DNA from: Providencia rettgeri | GTDB taxonomy: Bacteria; Pseudomonadota; Gammaproteobacteria; Enterobacterales; Enterobacteriaceae | Direction: 5' to 3' | DNA: 64,000 nt | Assembly: GCA_900455085.1 (NCBI GenBank) | Contig: UGTZ01000001.1 | Span: 3,998,501 to 4,062,500 of the forward strand | Shown here: positions 1 through 8,486 of the stretch, in pieces | Numbering within the stretch: position 1 is the first letter of the stretch | How the letters are laid out: each line of letters starts with the position of its first letter | Position numbers and translations under genes: made by a program | Notes under the pieces: generated by a model | The model's input: only the letters and a program-made list of their open reading frames with translations | What the model was told of the DNA's origin: nothing | Databases searched by the model: none

Positions 1-863
1 TCCATCACATGCGTTGCCATCCCGATAATCGCAGGTAGGAACGAAAACCCCATATACAGTAACCCTGTAATAATAAAGGACTGGCGGATAGCTTTAGTTG
101 ATGCTGCTGAATAAATACGTTGGCGATATGACGGTGTCGCTAATACACCAATGCCAATGACCACAGCCAATGATATCGCAGGTAAAACGCCTAATTTACC
201 AATACCGAATAAAGTAAAGGCGTCAGGGTCTGTACTCTTAACAACAACATCCCAACCACCGACATAGCTTACCGAAGCAACCGCTAGAATGATAAACCCG
301 AGGAATAAAACAATTGATTGCAGTGTATCAATCCATGAAACCGCTTTATAGCCACCAATCCCCACGTAAAAAACAAAGCCAACTGCGATAATGATCTTCG
401 CAACAGTAATATCAATATCTGCCGCCCATGCTAGGTATAAACCGCCGCCAAGAATATGAGCGCCCAGCCAGCCTATCGATGCTAAAAATATTAATAACGC
501 AACCAAGTTTTTCACTAAACGGCTGCCGCCAGTGTAATAGCAGATCTCTTCACTCATGGTCATAAAGCGATAATTTCTTACTGGCGCAAATAACCAAGCC
601 GTTAGTAAGATCCCCGTCGCTCCACCAATCCCATACAACATTCCCGCCCAACCATTGGAATAACCAAAACTGACTGCACCAATACTTGAGCCCGTTCCCA
701 CCATCGTACCGACAGTTGAACCGAGAGTGAGTAGCATAGGGAGCTTTCTGCCCCCAAGAATGAAGTCTTCACCGGTTTTTTGATGCCTTGTTACATACCA
801 ACCCACAAACATCATCACAAATGCATATAACAAAAACCACATTAAGAAATTATTATGTTCCAT
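1..863 (-). CDS. Sodium:solute symporter (SSS family), 3' end outside window
   Basis: About 287 N-terminal residues of a membrane carrier are visible; the gene runs off the left edge. It starts at ATG 863-861 (MEHNNFLMWFLLYAF). Successive hydrophobic segments and the GGRKLPMLLTLGSTVGTM and GIGGYKAVSWIDTLQS stretches are those of the SSS/SLC5 family (PutP, SglT and relatives), which couple uptake of a sugar acid, amino acid or carboxylate to Na+. It lies 24 bp downstream of the RidA gene and on the same strand as the aldolase and kinase, so it is probably the uptake system for that pathway. The substrate is not readable from the sequence. Confidence 0.85.
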   Translation of the reverse strand, partial: MEHNNFLMWFLLYAFVMMFVGWYVTRHQKTGEDFILGGRKLPMLLTLGSTVGTMVGTGSSIGAVSFGYSNGWAGMLYGIGGATGILLTAWLFAPVRNYRFMTMSEEICYYTGGSRLVKNLVALLIFLASIGWLGAHILGGGLYLAWAADIDITVAKIIIAVGFVFYVGIGGYKAVSWIDTLQSIVLFLGFIILAVASVSYVGGWDVVVKSTDPDAFTLFGIGKLGVLPAISLAVVIGIGVLATPSYRQRIYSAASTKAIRQSFIITGLLYMGFSFLPAIIGMATHVM

Positions 864-887
864 AGTAGCCTCTCATCGCCTTAGCAA

Positions 888-1280
888 TTAAGATTTGAAT
901 TTGCTGTTGAAGCAGGTGATATCCACTTCAACCATACAATCGACGACAAGGTCAGCGACAAAGCACACCCGCGCAGGTGGGTTATCTGCAAAGAATTGCT
1001 GAAATACTTTATTAAAAGATTGGAAATAGCGCGCATCACTTAATACCACTTTCATATGCACAATATCTTGCGTAGCAAATCCCGCATCTTTCATAATGTT
1101 TAAACAATTCTCGATAGCTAATTTAGATTGAGCGATAATTCCGCCATCAATCACTTCCCCGTCAATCATGGGTGTTTGCCCTGAAACATACAGCCATCCG
1201 TCAGCTAACACGGCTTTAGCAAAAGGCAAAGATTGCCCGCCAGTACCTTTTGAGCCTTCAATTCCGAATCTTTTAATCAT
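888..1280 (-). CDS. RidA/YjgF family enamine/imine deaminase
   Basis: 130 residues, a normal length for the RidA (YjgF/YER057c/UK114) family. The C-terminal part PPARVCFVADLVVDCMVEVDI carries the family arginine (in PPAR) that binds the carboxylate of the imine, and the N-terminal half has the usual VSGQTP strand. Family members hydrolyse reactive enamine/imine intermediates released by PLP-dependent dehydratases. Here it sits between the symporter and an N-acyl-D-amino-acid deacylase-like gene (13 bp away), which suggests that the pathway includes deamination of an amino acid or amino sugar acid. It may therefore be a dedicated rather than a housekeeping copy. Confidence 0.85.
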   Translation of the reverse strand: MIKRFGIEGSKGTGGQSLPFAKAVLADGWLYVSGQTPMIDGEVIDGGIIAQSKLAIENCLNIMKDAGFATQDIVHMKVVLSDARYFQSFNKVFQQFFADNPPARVCFVADLVVDCMVEVDITCFNSKFKS

Positions 1281-1293
1281 TTTTTTCTCTCTT

Positions 1294-2731
1294 TTATTTA
1301 TTTCTTTCTAAGAATTTACCTGCTCTATTCCCTGTCATTTCTTTTTTGGTATAGGTCAGAACACCATTAACAAACACATATTCAATGCCATCCGCTTTTT
1401 GTTTTGGGTCTTGGAATGTGGCTGTTTCATTAATTTTTTCAGGGTCAAATACAACGATATCTGCGAAATAATTTTCTTGGATAAGGCCTCTATCCTTTAA
1501 AGAAAAACGTTGTGCTGACATGCCTGTCATTTTGTAAATCGCGGTGGTCATTGGGAAAAGCTGCTCATCACGGCTATAGTGGCTAATAACTCCGAGGGAA
1601 AGTTCCCCAAAGACGAGGATGTGGATTAGGGTCACGTGGTAAGCCATCAGAACCCACCATACTGCTTGGGTGCTGTAACACACGACGCACATCGTCTTCG
1701 TGCATTTGGAAATAAATCGCTCCCGCAGGCACAATTTTTTCAGCAACTTGGAAAATATCGCTACTCCACATAGCCGCTATTTCTTTTAATGTTTTACCTG
1801 CGACTTCAGGGAATGGTGTCGACCAAGTGACTAGAATGTCATAATCTTCAGTGACTTGTGTTATATCTAAGTTTGATGAACCCGCACGATATGGATAACA
1901 ATCGCAATTGATATCCTGCATAGCTTGGTATTTTTCAATGAGAGCCAGCGTTTCTTTTGTGCGTCCCCAGTTTTTTGCCCCAGCACACTTATGGTGGGAA
2001 ATTTGCACAGGAACTTTTGCATGACGACCAATATGGAAGGCTTCATGCATCGCATCAATGATACCGTCATATTCAGTTCGCATATGAGTGGTATAAATTC
2101 CCTGATGCTCTGCTAATAATTCAGCCAACTCACAAATTTCTTCGGTCGAAGAATTAATCGCGTTACCGTAAGATAAACCAGTGCTTAGCCCTAAAGCCCC
2201 TTCATCTAACGCACAGGCCAATACTTGCTTCATATGAGCGATATTGTCTGGCGTCGCGGGCTTTAATAAGTCTGTCACACAATTATTTCTTAAGGTTGTA
2301 TGCCCTATTAATGTCGCGACATTAACAGTTGGCTTCACATTATTAATTTTTTGTTTATAACTGGCTAAATCAGCAAATTGAAATTCGCTTAATTCACCTA
2401 ATAAATTAATTGGGTCAGGAACTTCGTCCTTTAATGTTGCACACGCTGCACTGATACCACAATTACCGACAATAATTGTCGTTACACCTTGTGATGTTTT
2501 TTCGATATATTCAGGCTTATCAATCACAATTAAATCGTCATGAGTATGCACATCAATAAATCCAGGTGATAAAATTAAACCTGAGCAATCAATTATTTTT
2601 TCAGCATCTTCACTTATATTTTTTGATATTTTAATAATCCATTCATCTTTAACGGCAATATCACTGACAAACTCACTTTTACCACTACCATCTATTACAG
2701 TGGCATTTTTAAAAACATAATCGTATTTCAT
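1294..2731 (-). pseudogene. N-acyl-D-amino-acid deacylase (D-aminoacylase) family amidohydrolase, frameshifted
   Basis: The 5' part (2731-1583) encodes the metal site of the D-aminoacylase branch of the amidohydrolase superfamily: the HTH motif in IDVHTHDDL (His62, His64), the cysteine ligand in VGNCGIS (Cys91), later histidines in YTTHMRTE and QISHHKC, and the acidic residue in VGSDGLPRDPNPHPR. The frame then stops at 1583, while the C-terminal segment (ISHYSRDEQLFP through to stop at 1294) continues one frame over. Removing one G from the GG at 1592-1593 gives FPRVISHYSR and a 478-residue protein of normal length. Either a natural frameshift or a base-calling error. Role inferred from family and neighbours: removal of an N-acyl group from the amino acid or amino sugar acid fed into this pathway. 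Confidence 0.8.
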
Positions 2732-2749
2732 TTGAATATCTCTTTAAGA

Positions 2750-3376
2750 TTAATTAGTTTGATTTTTAAATGCGATATATGCAGATATAAATGCTTTCGC
2801 TTTTTCTCTGGTTTTCTCTGGTGTTTGGCCTATTCGATAAAGATCATTTCCCAACCCTGCACCATGGCAGCCAATACTTAGGTATTCATGCAAGTTATTC
2901 GGCGTGATACCTCCTACCGCATAAATGGCAATATTTTTTGGGATCACTGACATCAGCGATTTCACATAATTAACCCCAAAAGGCGCAGTAGGAAAGATTT
3001 TTAAATTAACAGCACCAGCGTCAATCGCGGTAAAAGCTTCTGTTGCTGTTGCACAACCTGGAAATATTTCCATCTTATTTTCAAGAGCAGTCGTGATCAC
3101 AGAAACGTTAATGTTAGGTGTGACAATAATTTTAGCGTTCATTATTGCCAACTTTTCAACATTGCTTTTATTGAGCACAGTACCGGCACCGATTTTTAAT
3201 TTATCGCCGTAGTTTTCAATCGCTAATGGAATACTTTTTTCCCACTCGGGAGAGTTAAGAGGAATTTCTATATAATTAAAACCTTCATCTGCAAGGATAG
3301 CGATATGTTCTAAAACTTCGTCAGGTTTTATTCCCCGTAATATTGCAATAAGCGGTATTTCATTTTTAGAGTTCAT
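2750..3376 (-). CDS. dgoA: 2-dehydro-3-deoxy-6-phosphogalactonate aldolase
   Basis: Cleaves 2-keto-3-deoxy-6-phosphogalactonate to pyruvate and glyceraldehyde 3-phosphate. The 208-residue protein has the class I KDPG/KDPGal aldolase hallmarks: Glu37 in EIPLNSPEW, the Schiff-base lysine Lys126 in NLKIFPT, and the GHG..LGNDLYRIGQ C-terminal phosphate-binding region. NSP after EIPL and the LYRxGQ ending fit E. coli DgoA rather than Eda. The start is ATG 3376, with AGGTG just upstream, rather than the GTG at 3385. It lies between the kinase (24-33 bp upstream) and the amidohydrolase (18 bp downstream). Confidence 0.9.
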   Translation of the reverse strand: MNSKNEIPLIAILRGIKPDEVLEHIAILADEGFNYIEIPLNSPEWEKSIPLAIENYGDKLKIGAGTVLNKSNVEKLAIMNAKIIVTPNINVSVITTALENKMEIFPGCATATEAFTAIDAGAVNLKIFPTAPFGVNYVKSLMSVIPKNIAIYAVGGITPNNLHEYLSIGCHGAGLGNDLYRIGQTPEKTREKAKAFISAYIAFKNQTN

Positions 3377-3409
3377 AACAATCACCTAATAAAAAACCAT
3401 TAATAATAT

Positions 3410-4405
3410 TTATTTGCATTGCGTTTCTTTTAATATTGAAATTGCACCCAATCCAGAAAAAGGCTGTTCCTTTTTATCGTCTAATAGGTGTATTTCCCCA
3501 GTGAAGTAACTATCATTTTTAATTAACTCTTTAAGTGCATCCGCTAAAATAGGTTTTCCACTAATAACAATTTTTATATCGCTAGTAATATTAAGAGCTT
3601 GGCTATGTTTTATTGCGAGTAAATCTGACGCCAAAATAGCTCCCAATAAAAAACTTGAGCGTTGGTCAAGTGTCGCTTCCGTGAAAAGGTCTAGTAACCT
3701 CACCGAAAAACAACTTCTCGCAATCCCTACTTGCAGACTAAGCTCAGCACCTTTGCGTAAATATTCTTTATCTAAACATTGAACAAATTGGTGTTCTAAA
3801 GAACTGGCTAAGATAGTCTGGTGCGTTAATGTATCGAAGATTTCCCCTGCCATCGTTGTTGCCAATGCAACCACATTATTATTTTCATCAAGACGTACAA
3901 ACTTAGAATGCGAGCCGGGCAAAATGACTAAGGCAGGGCCAAGATCCGGTTGCTGTGTTAGAATGCCAAAAACTTCAACTTCTTCACCACGCATTACATC
4001 TATACTTTCAATTGAATCAAACGTCATATTTGCCACGTTATTTTTAACGCCTGGTATAAAAATAATCGGTTTTTCACTGATCTCCTTGATAACACAAGGC
4101 ATTGTGGCTTTAGCAAGTTGCTGCATTGAAACCGGGGTCACTTGGTGAGGTAAGTGACACAGCCCAATTTCGGATGTAATCATGCCAGATGCAACGAGCT
4201 GATAATTTTCTCTTTCTTCAGCACTCACTCCTAACAACAGCTTATCTAGTACTATTTTTATTGATTGAATTAACAGCGTTTTATCGCCATTTTTTGCACA
4301 ATCCCTAATACCAACTTCAACACTTTGTTCACGAACAACCGCGTTATTTTTCCATGCTCTAACTCGGGTATTCGTTGTCCCTGTATCAATGGTCACTATC
4401 AACAT
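3410..4405 (-). CDS. dgoK: 2-dehydro-3-deoxygalactonokinase
   Basis: Phosphorylates 2-keto-3-deoxygalactonate, the step before the adjacent aldolase. The protein (331 residues) begins MLIVTIDTGTTNTRVRAW, the DGTNTR-type phosphate-1 motif of the DgoK/hexokinase-Hsp70 fold, and contains LVILPGSHSKFV and LLGAILASDLLAI typical of DgoK. An open frame continues 71 codons further upstream, but that part crosses the operator region and has no conserved sequence, so ATG 4405 is chosen. It is the first gene of the leftward operon, immediately downstream of two operator palindromes. Confidence 0.9.
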   Translation of the reverse strand: MLIVTIDTGTTNTRVRAWKNNAVVREQSVEVGIRDCAKNGDKTLLIQSIKIVLDKLLLGVSAEERENYQLVASGMITSEIGLCHLPHQVTPVSMQQLAKATMPCVIKEISEKPIIFIPGVKNNVANMTFDSIESIDVMRGEEVEVFGILTQQPDLGPALVILPGSHSKFVRLDENNNVVALATTMAGEIFDTLTHQTILASSLEHQFVQCLDKEYLRKGAELSLQVGIARSCFSVRLLDLFTEATLDQRSSFLLGAILASDLLAIKHSQALNITSDIKIVISGKPILADALKELIKNDSYFTGEIHLLDDKKEQPFSGLGAISILKETQCK

Positions 4406-4425
4406 GTTTATCCCTTTAAAATAAC

Positions 4426-4438
4426 GGAACGTCGTTCC
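4426..4438. promoter_or_regulatory. Operator copy 1, perfect 13-bp palindrome
   Basis: GGAACGTCGTTCC is a perfect 6+1+6 inverted repeat 21 bp upstream of the dgoK start. The same 13-bp layout recurs at 4466-4478 and 4592-4604. Position between a catabolic operon and a divergent IclR-family gene, and the family's preference for palindromic sites of this size, suggest binding of that regulator. Binding itself is inferred. Confidence 0.7.
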
Positions 4439-4465
4439 TTTTTTAAGGACATACATTAAAATATA

Positions 4466-4478
4466 GGAATATCGTTCC
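4466..4478. promoter_or_regulatory. Operator copy 2 (GGAATATCGTTCC)
   Basis: Matches the perfect palindrome at 4426 in 11 of 13 positions, with the same spacing of half sites. The two centres are 40 bp apart, close to four helical turns, which would allow cooperative binding on one DNA face. Confidence 0.65.
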
Positions 4479-4591
4479 GTTTTTATAAGAATAACGACAG
4501 CGATCACAATCAAAAAATCAAATTCAATGAAGATCAATACATTACGTACTGCATGTTTTTTCAGAGAAAAAAATTGCATCGAGGTAAAAAT

Positions 4592-4604
4592 GGAACGACG
4601 TTTA
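4592..4604. promoter_or_regulatory. Operator copy 3 (GGAACGACGTTTA), upstream of the regulator gene
   Basis: The left half and centre fit copy 1 and the right half is degenerate. It lies 47 bp before the chosen start of the IclR-type gene, where binding would allow autoregulation. A 13-codon frame (ATG 4590, good upstream GAGG) also overlaps this site; I regard it as fortuitous. Confidence 0.55.
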
Positions 4605-4650
4605 AATAATGAGTACAATGAAAGAGCTTAGCGTGAGTGAGGAGCCTACG

Positions 4651-5433
4651 ATGACGAAAGAAAGTCAAGCAAACTCGTCGAGTATCGACAGAGTACTGAC
4701 CATACTTGAAGAGATTAGTAACCATTCTGACGGAATTTCTTTGGCCGAATTGGTCAAGAATACGGAAATTCCAAAAACCACGGCTTTTCGCGTATTAGAA
4801 ACACTAAAAGAACGCCAATATGTCAGCTTAGACCATCTTACAGAACGCTATAACCTTGACTTAAAAAGCCTCGAATTAGGCATTAAAGGCTTAATGAATG
4901 TTAATTTAGTCGAAGTTTCAATCCCTTATTTAAAAACGTTGTCGAGTTCAACGTTTGAAACTTGCTTTTTAGGGGTTTATAACAGTGGCCATGTGGTCTA
5001 TCTCTATAAAAGTGAAGGAACGCTATCCATTCAAACTTCCGCAAAACTGGGTGCTCGACTACCCGCTTATTGTACTGGTATAGGGAAAGCTTTATTAGCC
5101 TTCCAACCGTTAGAAGAAATTGATGCAGTACTGGATAAACCGTTAACCAAATACACTGAAAAAACAGTTATCGACCGCATGAAACTGTATGAAGTTTTGG
5201 CTGATATCCGTATAAAAGGTTTTTCTTTAGATGATGAAGAAAATGAAGAAGGGCTTACCTGTGTAGCTAGGCCGATATTTAATTATACCGGTAATGTGAT
5301 CGGCGCGATTAGTGTCGCTGGGCCGACTCACAGAATGGTTTCCAAAATAGACCGTGTTAATGAAGAACTTGCCCACGTTTGCTTACTGATTTCCCGCCGC
5401 CTTGGCTATATCGAGCCAACCAGCACTAAATAA
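4651..5433 (+). CDS. IclR-family transcriptional regulator
   Basis: 260 residues from ATG 4651. The N-terminal winged helix runs from about SSIDRVLTILEEIS through ISLAELVKNTEIPKTTAFRVLETL, followed by the C-terminal IclR effector domain (KLGARLPAYCTGIGKALLAF, then GLTCVARPIFNYTGNVIGAISVAGP), which binds a small-molecule effector. An upstream in-frame ATG (4609) exists, but GAGGAG at 4639-4644 with 6-nt spacing supports 4651. Divergent from the dgoK operon, with three shared palindromes between; it most likely represses or activates that operon in response to a pathway intermediate. Confidence 0.9.
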   Translation: MTKESQANSSSIDRVLTILEEISNHSDGISLAELVKNTEIPKTTAFRVLETLKERQYVSLDHLTERYNLDLKSLELGIKGLMNVNLVEVSIPYLKTLSSSTFETCFLGVYNSGHVVYLYKSEGTLSIQTSAKLGARLPAYCTGIGKALLAFQPLEEIDAVLDKPLTKYTEKTVIDRMKLYEVLADIRIKGFSLDDEENEEGLTCVARPIFNYTGNVIGAISVAGPTHRMVSKIDRVNEELAHVCLLISRRLGYIEPTSTK

Positions 5434-5442
5434 AACAAAAAA

Positions 5443-5464
5443 CCCCATCTCATATGAGATGGGG
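5443..5464 (-). terminator. Intrinsic terminator, probably for narGHJI
   Basis: A perfect 11+11 inverted repeat, CCCCATCTCAT/ATGAGATGGGG. Read leftward it is followed by TTTTTTGTTTTA, a good U tract, so it should end the nar operon (narI stops at 5549). It is only 9 bp beyond the IclR-type gene and could also stop that transcript, but the U tract on that side is poor. Confidence 0.8.
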
Positions 5465-5548
5465 TGCCAAAATAGCAATATTTGTTGTTTACACAAGAAC
5501 AAGTTGTACAAAAGCAATGTACTGGCCCACCTCCTTGTGGAACCCAAC

Positions 5549-6226
5549 CTAATGGCGATTTCTCACCAATTGATACCGACGAGTCAGGTATTCGATAGGT
5601 GCACTCCAAATGTGCACTAAACGGCAGAATGGGAAGAGTAAAAATATCGTCATCCCCAACACAATATGCAGTTTAAAAACGATGCCAACACCTTCAAGGT
5701 AATTGGATGCCCCCCAATGGAATGTCACAATAGACTGCGCCCATCCCACTAATTTCAGCATTTCGCTGCCATCCATATGTTGTGCTGAGAATGGAATGGT
5801 AAGTAACCCTAAGCAAACTTGCACCACCAGCAAGGTTAAAATCATGATGTCACCGAAGGATGAAGTTGCTCTCACTCGTGGGTTTGTTAGTCGGCGCTTC
5901 AATAGCATCGCGCCACCAATTAACATCATCACACCTGCTGCGCCCCCACCAATCATTGCCATTAACTGCTTAATATGCATTGGCAAGAAAGATTCATACA
6001 TCCAGTGAGGCGTTAGCATGCCTAAAAAGTGCCCAACAAAAATCCCAATAATCCCCAAATGAAATAAGTTTGATGCCAAACGCATGTTCTTTTTATCCAA
6101 CATTTGGCTGGAACCCGCTCGCCACGTGTATTGCCCATAATCGTAACGTAACCAACTACCGACAATAAATACCGTCCCAGCGATATAGGGGTAAATATCG
6201 AAGAAAAATTGATTGATAAAATTCAT
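5549..6226 (-). CDS. narI: Respiratory nitrate reductase 1, gamma subunit
   Basis: Membrane cytochrome b of the NarGHI complex; takes electrons from quinol and passes them to NarH. 225 residues, the same length as E. coli NarI and similar throughout (FFFDIYPYIAGTVFIVGSWLRYD at the start, EYLTRRYQLVRNRH at the end). Five membrane segments are visible, and haem-ligand histidines occur in LFHLGIIGIFVGHFLG and in FKLHIVLG/RLVHIW. It overlaps narJ by 4 bp. Intact. Confidence 0.97.
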   Translation of the reverse strand: MNFINQFFFDIYPYIAGTVFIVGSWLRYDYGQYTWRAGSSQMLDKKNMRLASNLFHLGIIGIFVGHFLGMLTPHWMYESFLPMHIKQLMAMIGGGAAGVMMLIGGAMLLKRRLTNPRVRATSSFGDIMILTLLVVQVCLGLLTIPFSAQHMDGSEMLKLVGWAQSIVTFHWGASNYLEGVGIVFKLHIVLGMTIFLLFPFCRLVHIWSAPIEYLTRRYQLVRNRH

Positions 6227-6948
6227 TTTTGAACTCCTACATGGCTGCTGCCCACACTGAGATCCAAATATTGTGGTACCACCGCATTGGCGAAGCGATG
6301 TTGATGTGCCGCCACTTCGCTACCACATGTTTTTTCATCGGCAAAAAATTTCACTTGCTCCTCTTCCCAAACCGCATCTAATGCCTCTGGGGTGTCATCC
6401 CGTACTTCGGTTGCCACTTGTTTGCTTAATTGCTCCGCCGCAATATCGCTATGAGAAAGCTCAAGTAAAAAATCAAATAAAACAGAGAAACGGCTTTCTC
6501 GCTGTTTCAGCCTTTCCCCTAACAACGCTAAAATTGGCGCAATATCCTGTAACCCCTCGATAGTTTCATTGGTCGTTAATACCGTTAGATATTCCAAATA
6601 AATGGGCAAATGGTCGGGTAATTCACGGCAATCGATTTGCAAACCGTGTTGCTGATATTGAGCCATTAAATCAACCATCGCTTGTCCTCGGTCTCGGGAC
6701 TCACCGTGCACATGCTCAAATAGCAATAATGATGTTGCGCGGCCTCTATCAAACAGCTCACAATATTGCGCCTGCATATCAAGTAAGTCTTCGTTAAGAT
6801 ACTCGCGCACAAACACCATCAATTGAACAGCCCGTGTGACAGGCAGCTCATCAGCCTGTTCTAGTGCTTCAATGAGCTCATCGCGATGTAACCAAAGTGC
6901 TTCAGAAGGGTATTCCAATAACCGAGAAATCACTTTTAGTGTCATCAT
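6223..6948 (-). CDS. narJ: Nitrate reductase molybdenum cofactor assembly chaperone
   Basis: 241-residue cytoplasmic chaperone of the NarJ/TorD family needed for molybdenum cofactor insertion and membrane docking of NarGH. Helical, with the family core ELFDRGRATSLLLFEHVHGESRDRGQAM. Overlaps narH and narI by 4 bp each, in keeping with translational coupling. Intact. Confidence 0.96.
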   Translation of the reverse strand: MMTLKVISRLLEYPSEALWLHRDELIEALEQADELPVTRAVQLMVFVREYLNEDLLDMQAQYCELFDRGRATSLLLFEHVHGESRDRGQAMVDLMAQYQQHGLQIDCRELPDHLPIYLEYLTVLTTNETIEGLQDIAPILALLGERLKQRESRFSVLFDFLLELSHSDIAAEQLSKQVATEVRDDTPEALDAVWEEEQVKFFADEKTCGSEVAAHQHRFANAVVPQYLDLSVGSSHVGVQK

Positions 6949-8486
6949 AGTGCTTTCTCCTGATTATTTTTTGGTGTGATATCAATGGCATCAATTCGCC
7001 TGCTATTAAATAAATTCGCTTTGCTATCGCTGCCATGGCAACCATCACCAAAACTAAAGCCACAAGCTTTGGCTTCAGGGAATGCTTCGCGTGCCAATTC
7101 TCGATGACTGGATGGAATGACAAAACGGTCTTCATAGTTAGCAATGGCTAAATAGCGGTACATTTCTTGTGCCTGAGCTTGTGTTAAGCCAACTTGTTCT
7201 AACGCGCTGGTATCACATTGGTTTTCCACGGTTTCTGCCCGTTTGAAATGGCGCATCGCTAACATACGTTTTAACGCCAATAACACCGGCTCGGTATCCC
7301 CCGCCGTTAACAAATTCGCAAGGTATTGCACTGGAATACGTAAGCTTTCTACATCCGGCAATACACCGTTATTGGCTAAGAGCCCTGAATCTGCCACTGA
7401 CTGGATCGGTGACAAAGGTGGCACATACCACACCATTGGTAACGTGCGATATTCAGGATGCAGTGGCAGAGCTAAGCGCCATTCCATCGCCATTTTGTAC
7501 ACTGGGGATTTCTGTGCCGCATCGATCACACTTAATGGGATCCCTTGTTTTTGCGCTTCTTCAATCACTTTTGGATCATGAGGATCAAGGAAAACATCAA
7601 GTTGGCTCTGGTAAAGGTCAGTTTCCTTTTCTACACTGGCCGCTGACTCAATTTTGTCCGCGTCATACAGCAATACCCCTAAATAACGGATACGACCAAC
7701 ACAGGTTTCAGAGCAGACCGTTGGCATGCCTGACTCAATACGTGGATAACAGAAAATGCATTTTTCTGATTTACCACTTTTCCAATTGAAATAGATTTTT
7801 TTATACGGGCAACCGGTTAAACACATACGCCAGCCGCGGCATTTATCTTGGTCAATCAACACAATACCGTCTTCTGAGCGCTTATAAATTGCCCCACTTG
7901 GGCAGGTCGCGACACACGCTGGGTTTAAACAATGTTCACAAAGGCGTGGTAAATACATCATGAATGTATTTTCAAACTGCCCATACATCTCTTTTTGAAT
8001 ATGTTCAAAGTTTTTATCTTGGGCTCGCTTGGCGAATTCACCACCTAAATCATCTTCCCAGTTTGGTCCCATTTTGACATTACTCATTCGCTCACCCGTA
8101 ATTAATGAACGAGGACGTGCTGTCGGTACGTGCTTGCCTTCTTTGGCATTTTTTAAATGGCCGTAGTCATAATTAAACGGCTCATAATAATCATCCAAGG
8201 CAGGTACATCTGGGTTAGCGAAGATTTTCGATAAAACACCCATTTTGTTTCCCATCCGTGGAACCAATTTACCCTTAATGGTGCGGATCCAACCGCCTTT
8301 CCATTTCTCTTGGTCTTCCCAATTTTGGGGGTAACCAATACCCGGTTTGGTTTCGACGTTATTAAACCATGCGTATTCTACCCCTTCGCGGCTAGTCCAC
8401 ACGTTTTTACAGGTCACTGAGCAAGTGTGACAACCAATACATTTATCAAGGTTTAGCACCATGCCGACTTGAGAACGAATTTTCAT
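6945..8486 (-). CDS. narH: Respiratory nitrate reductase, beta subunit
   Basis: 513-residue iron-sulfur protein that wires NarI to NarG. Cysteine clusters are visible at CIGCHTCSVTCK, CEHCLNPACVATCPSG, CRGWRMCLTGCPYKK and CIFCYPR..CSETCVGRIR; the Trp in CRGWRMC marks the 3Fe-4S site known from E. coli NarH. It begins MKIRSQVGMVLNLDKC as in E. coli. The start overlaps the narG stop by a single base. Intact. Confidence 0.97.
   Translation of the reverse strand: MKIRSQVGMVLNLDKCIGCHTCSVTCKNVWTSREGVEYAWFNNVETKPGIGYPQNWEDQEKWKGGWIRTIKGKLVPRMGNKMGVLSKIFANPDVPALDDYYEPFNYDYGHLKNAKEGKHVPTARPRSLITGERMSNVKMGPNWEDDLGGEFAKRAQDKNFEHIQKEMYGQFENTFMMYLPRLCEHCLNPACVATCPSGAIYKRSEDGIVLIDQDKCRGWRMCLTGCPYKKIYFNWKSGKSEKCIFCYPRIESGMPTVCSETCVGRIRYLGVLLYDADKIESAASVEKETDLYQSQLDVFLDPHDPKVIEEAQKQGIPLSVIDAAQKSPVYKMAMEWRLALPLHPEYRTLPMVWYVPPLSPIQSVADSGLLANNGVLPDVESLRIPVQYLANLLTAGDTEPVLLALKRMLAMRHFKRAETVENQCDTSALEQVGLTQAQAQEMYRYLAIANYEDRFVIPSSHRELAREAFPEAKACGFSFGDGCHGSDSKANLFNSRRIDAIDITPKNNQEKAL

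Noticed and set aside
1867..2116. Frames on both strands inside the amidohydrolase gene
   Set aside because: They are out of frame with the conserved metal-site motifs and have no motifs of their own.
4590..4631. 13-codon frame with a good ribosome site before the IclR-type gene
   Set aside because: It overlaps an operator copy and ends without relation to the next gene; GAGGAG before ATG 4651 explains regulator translation.
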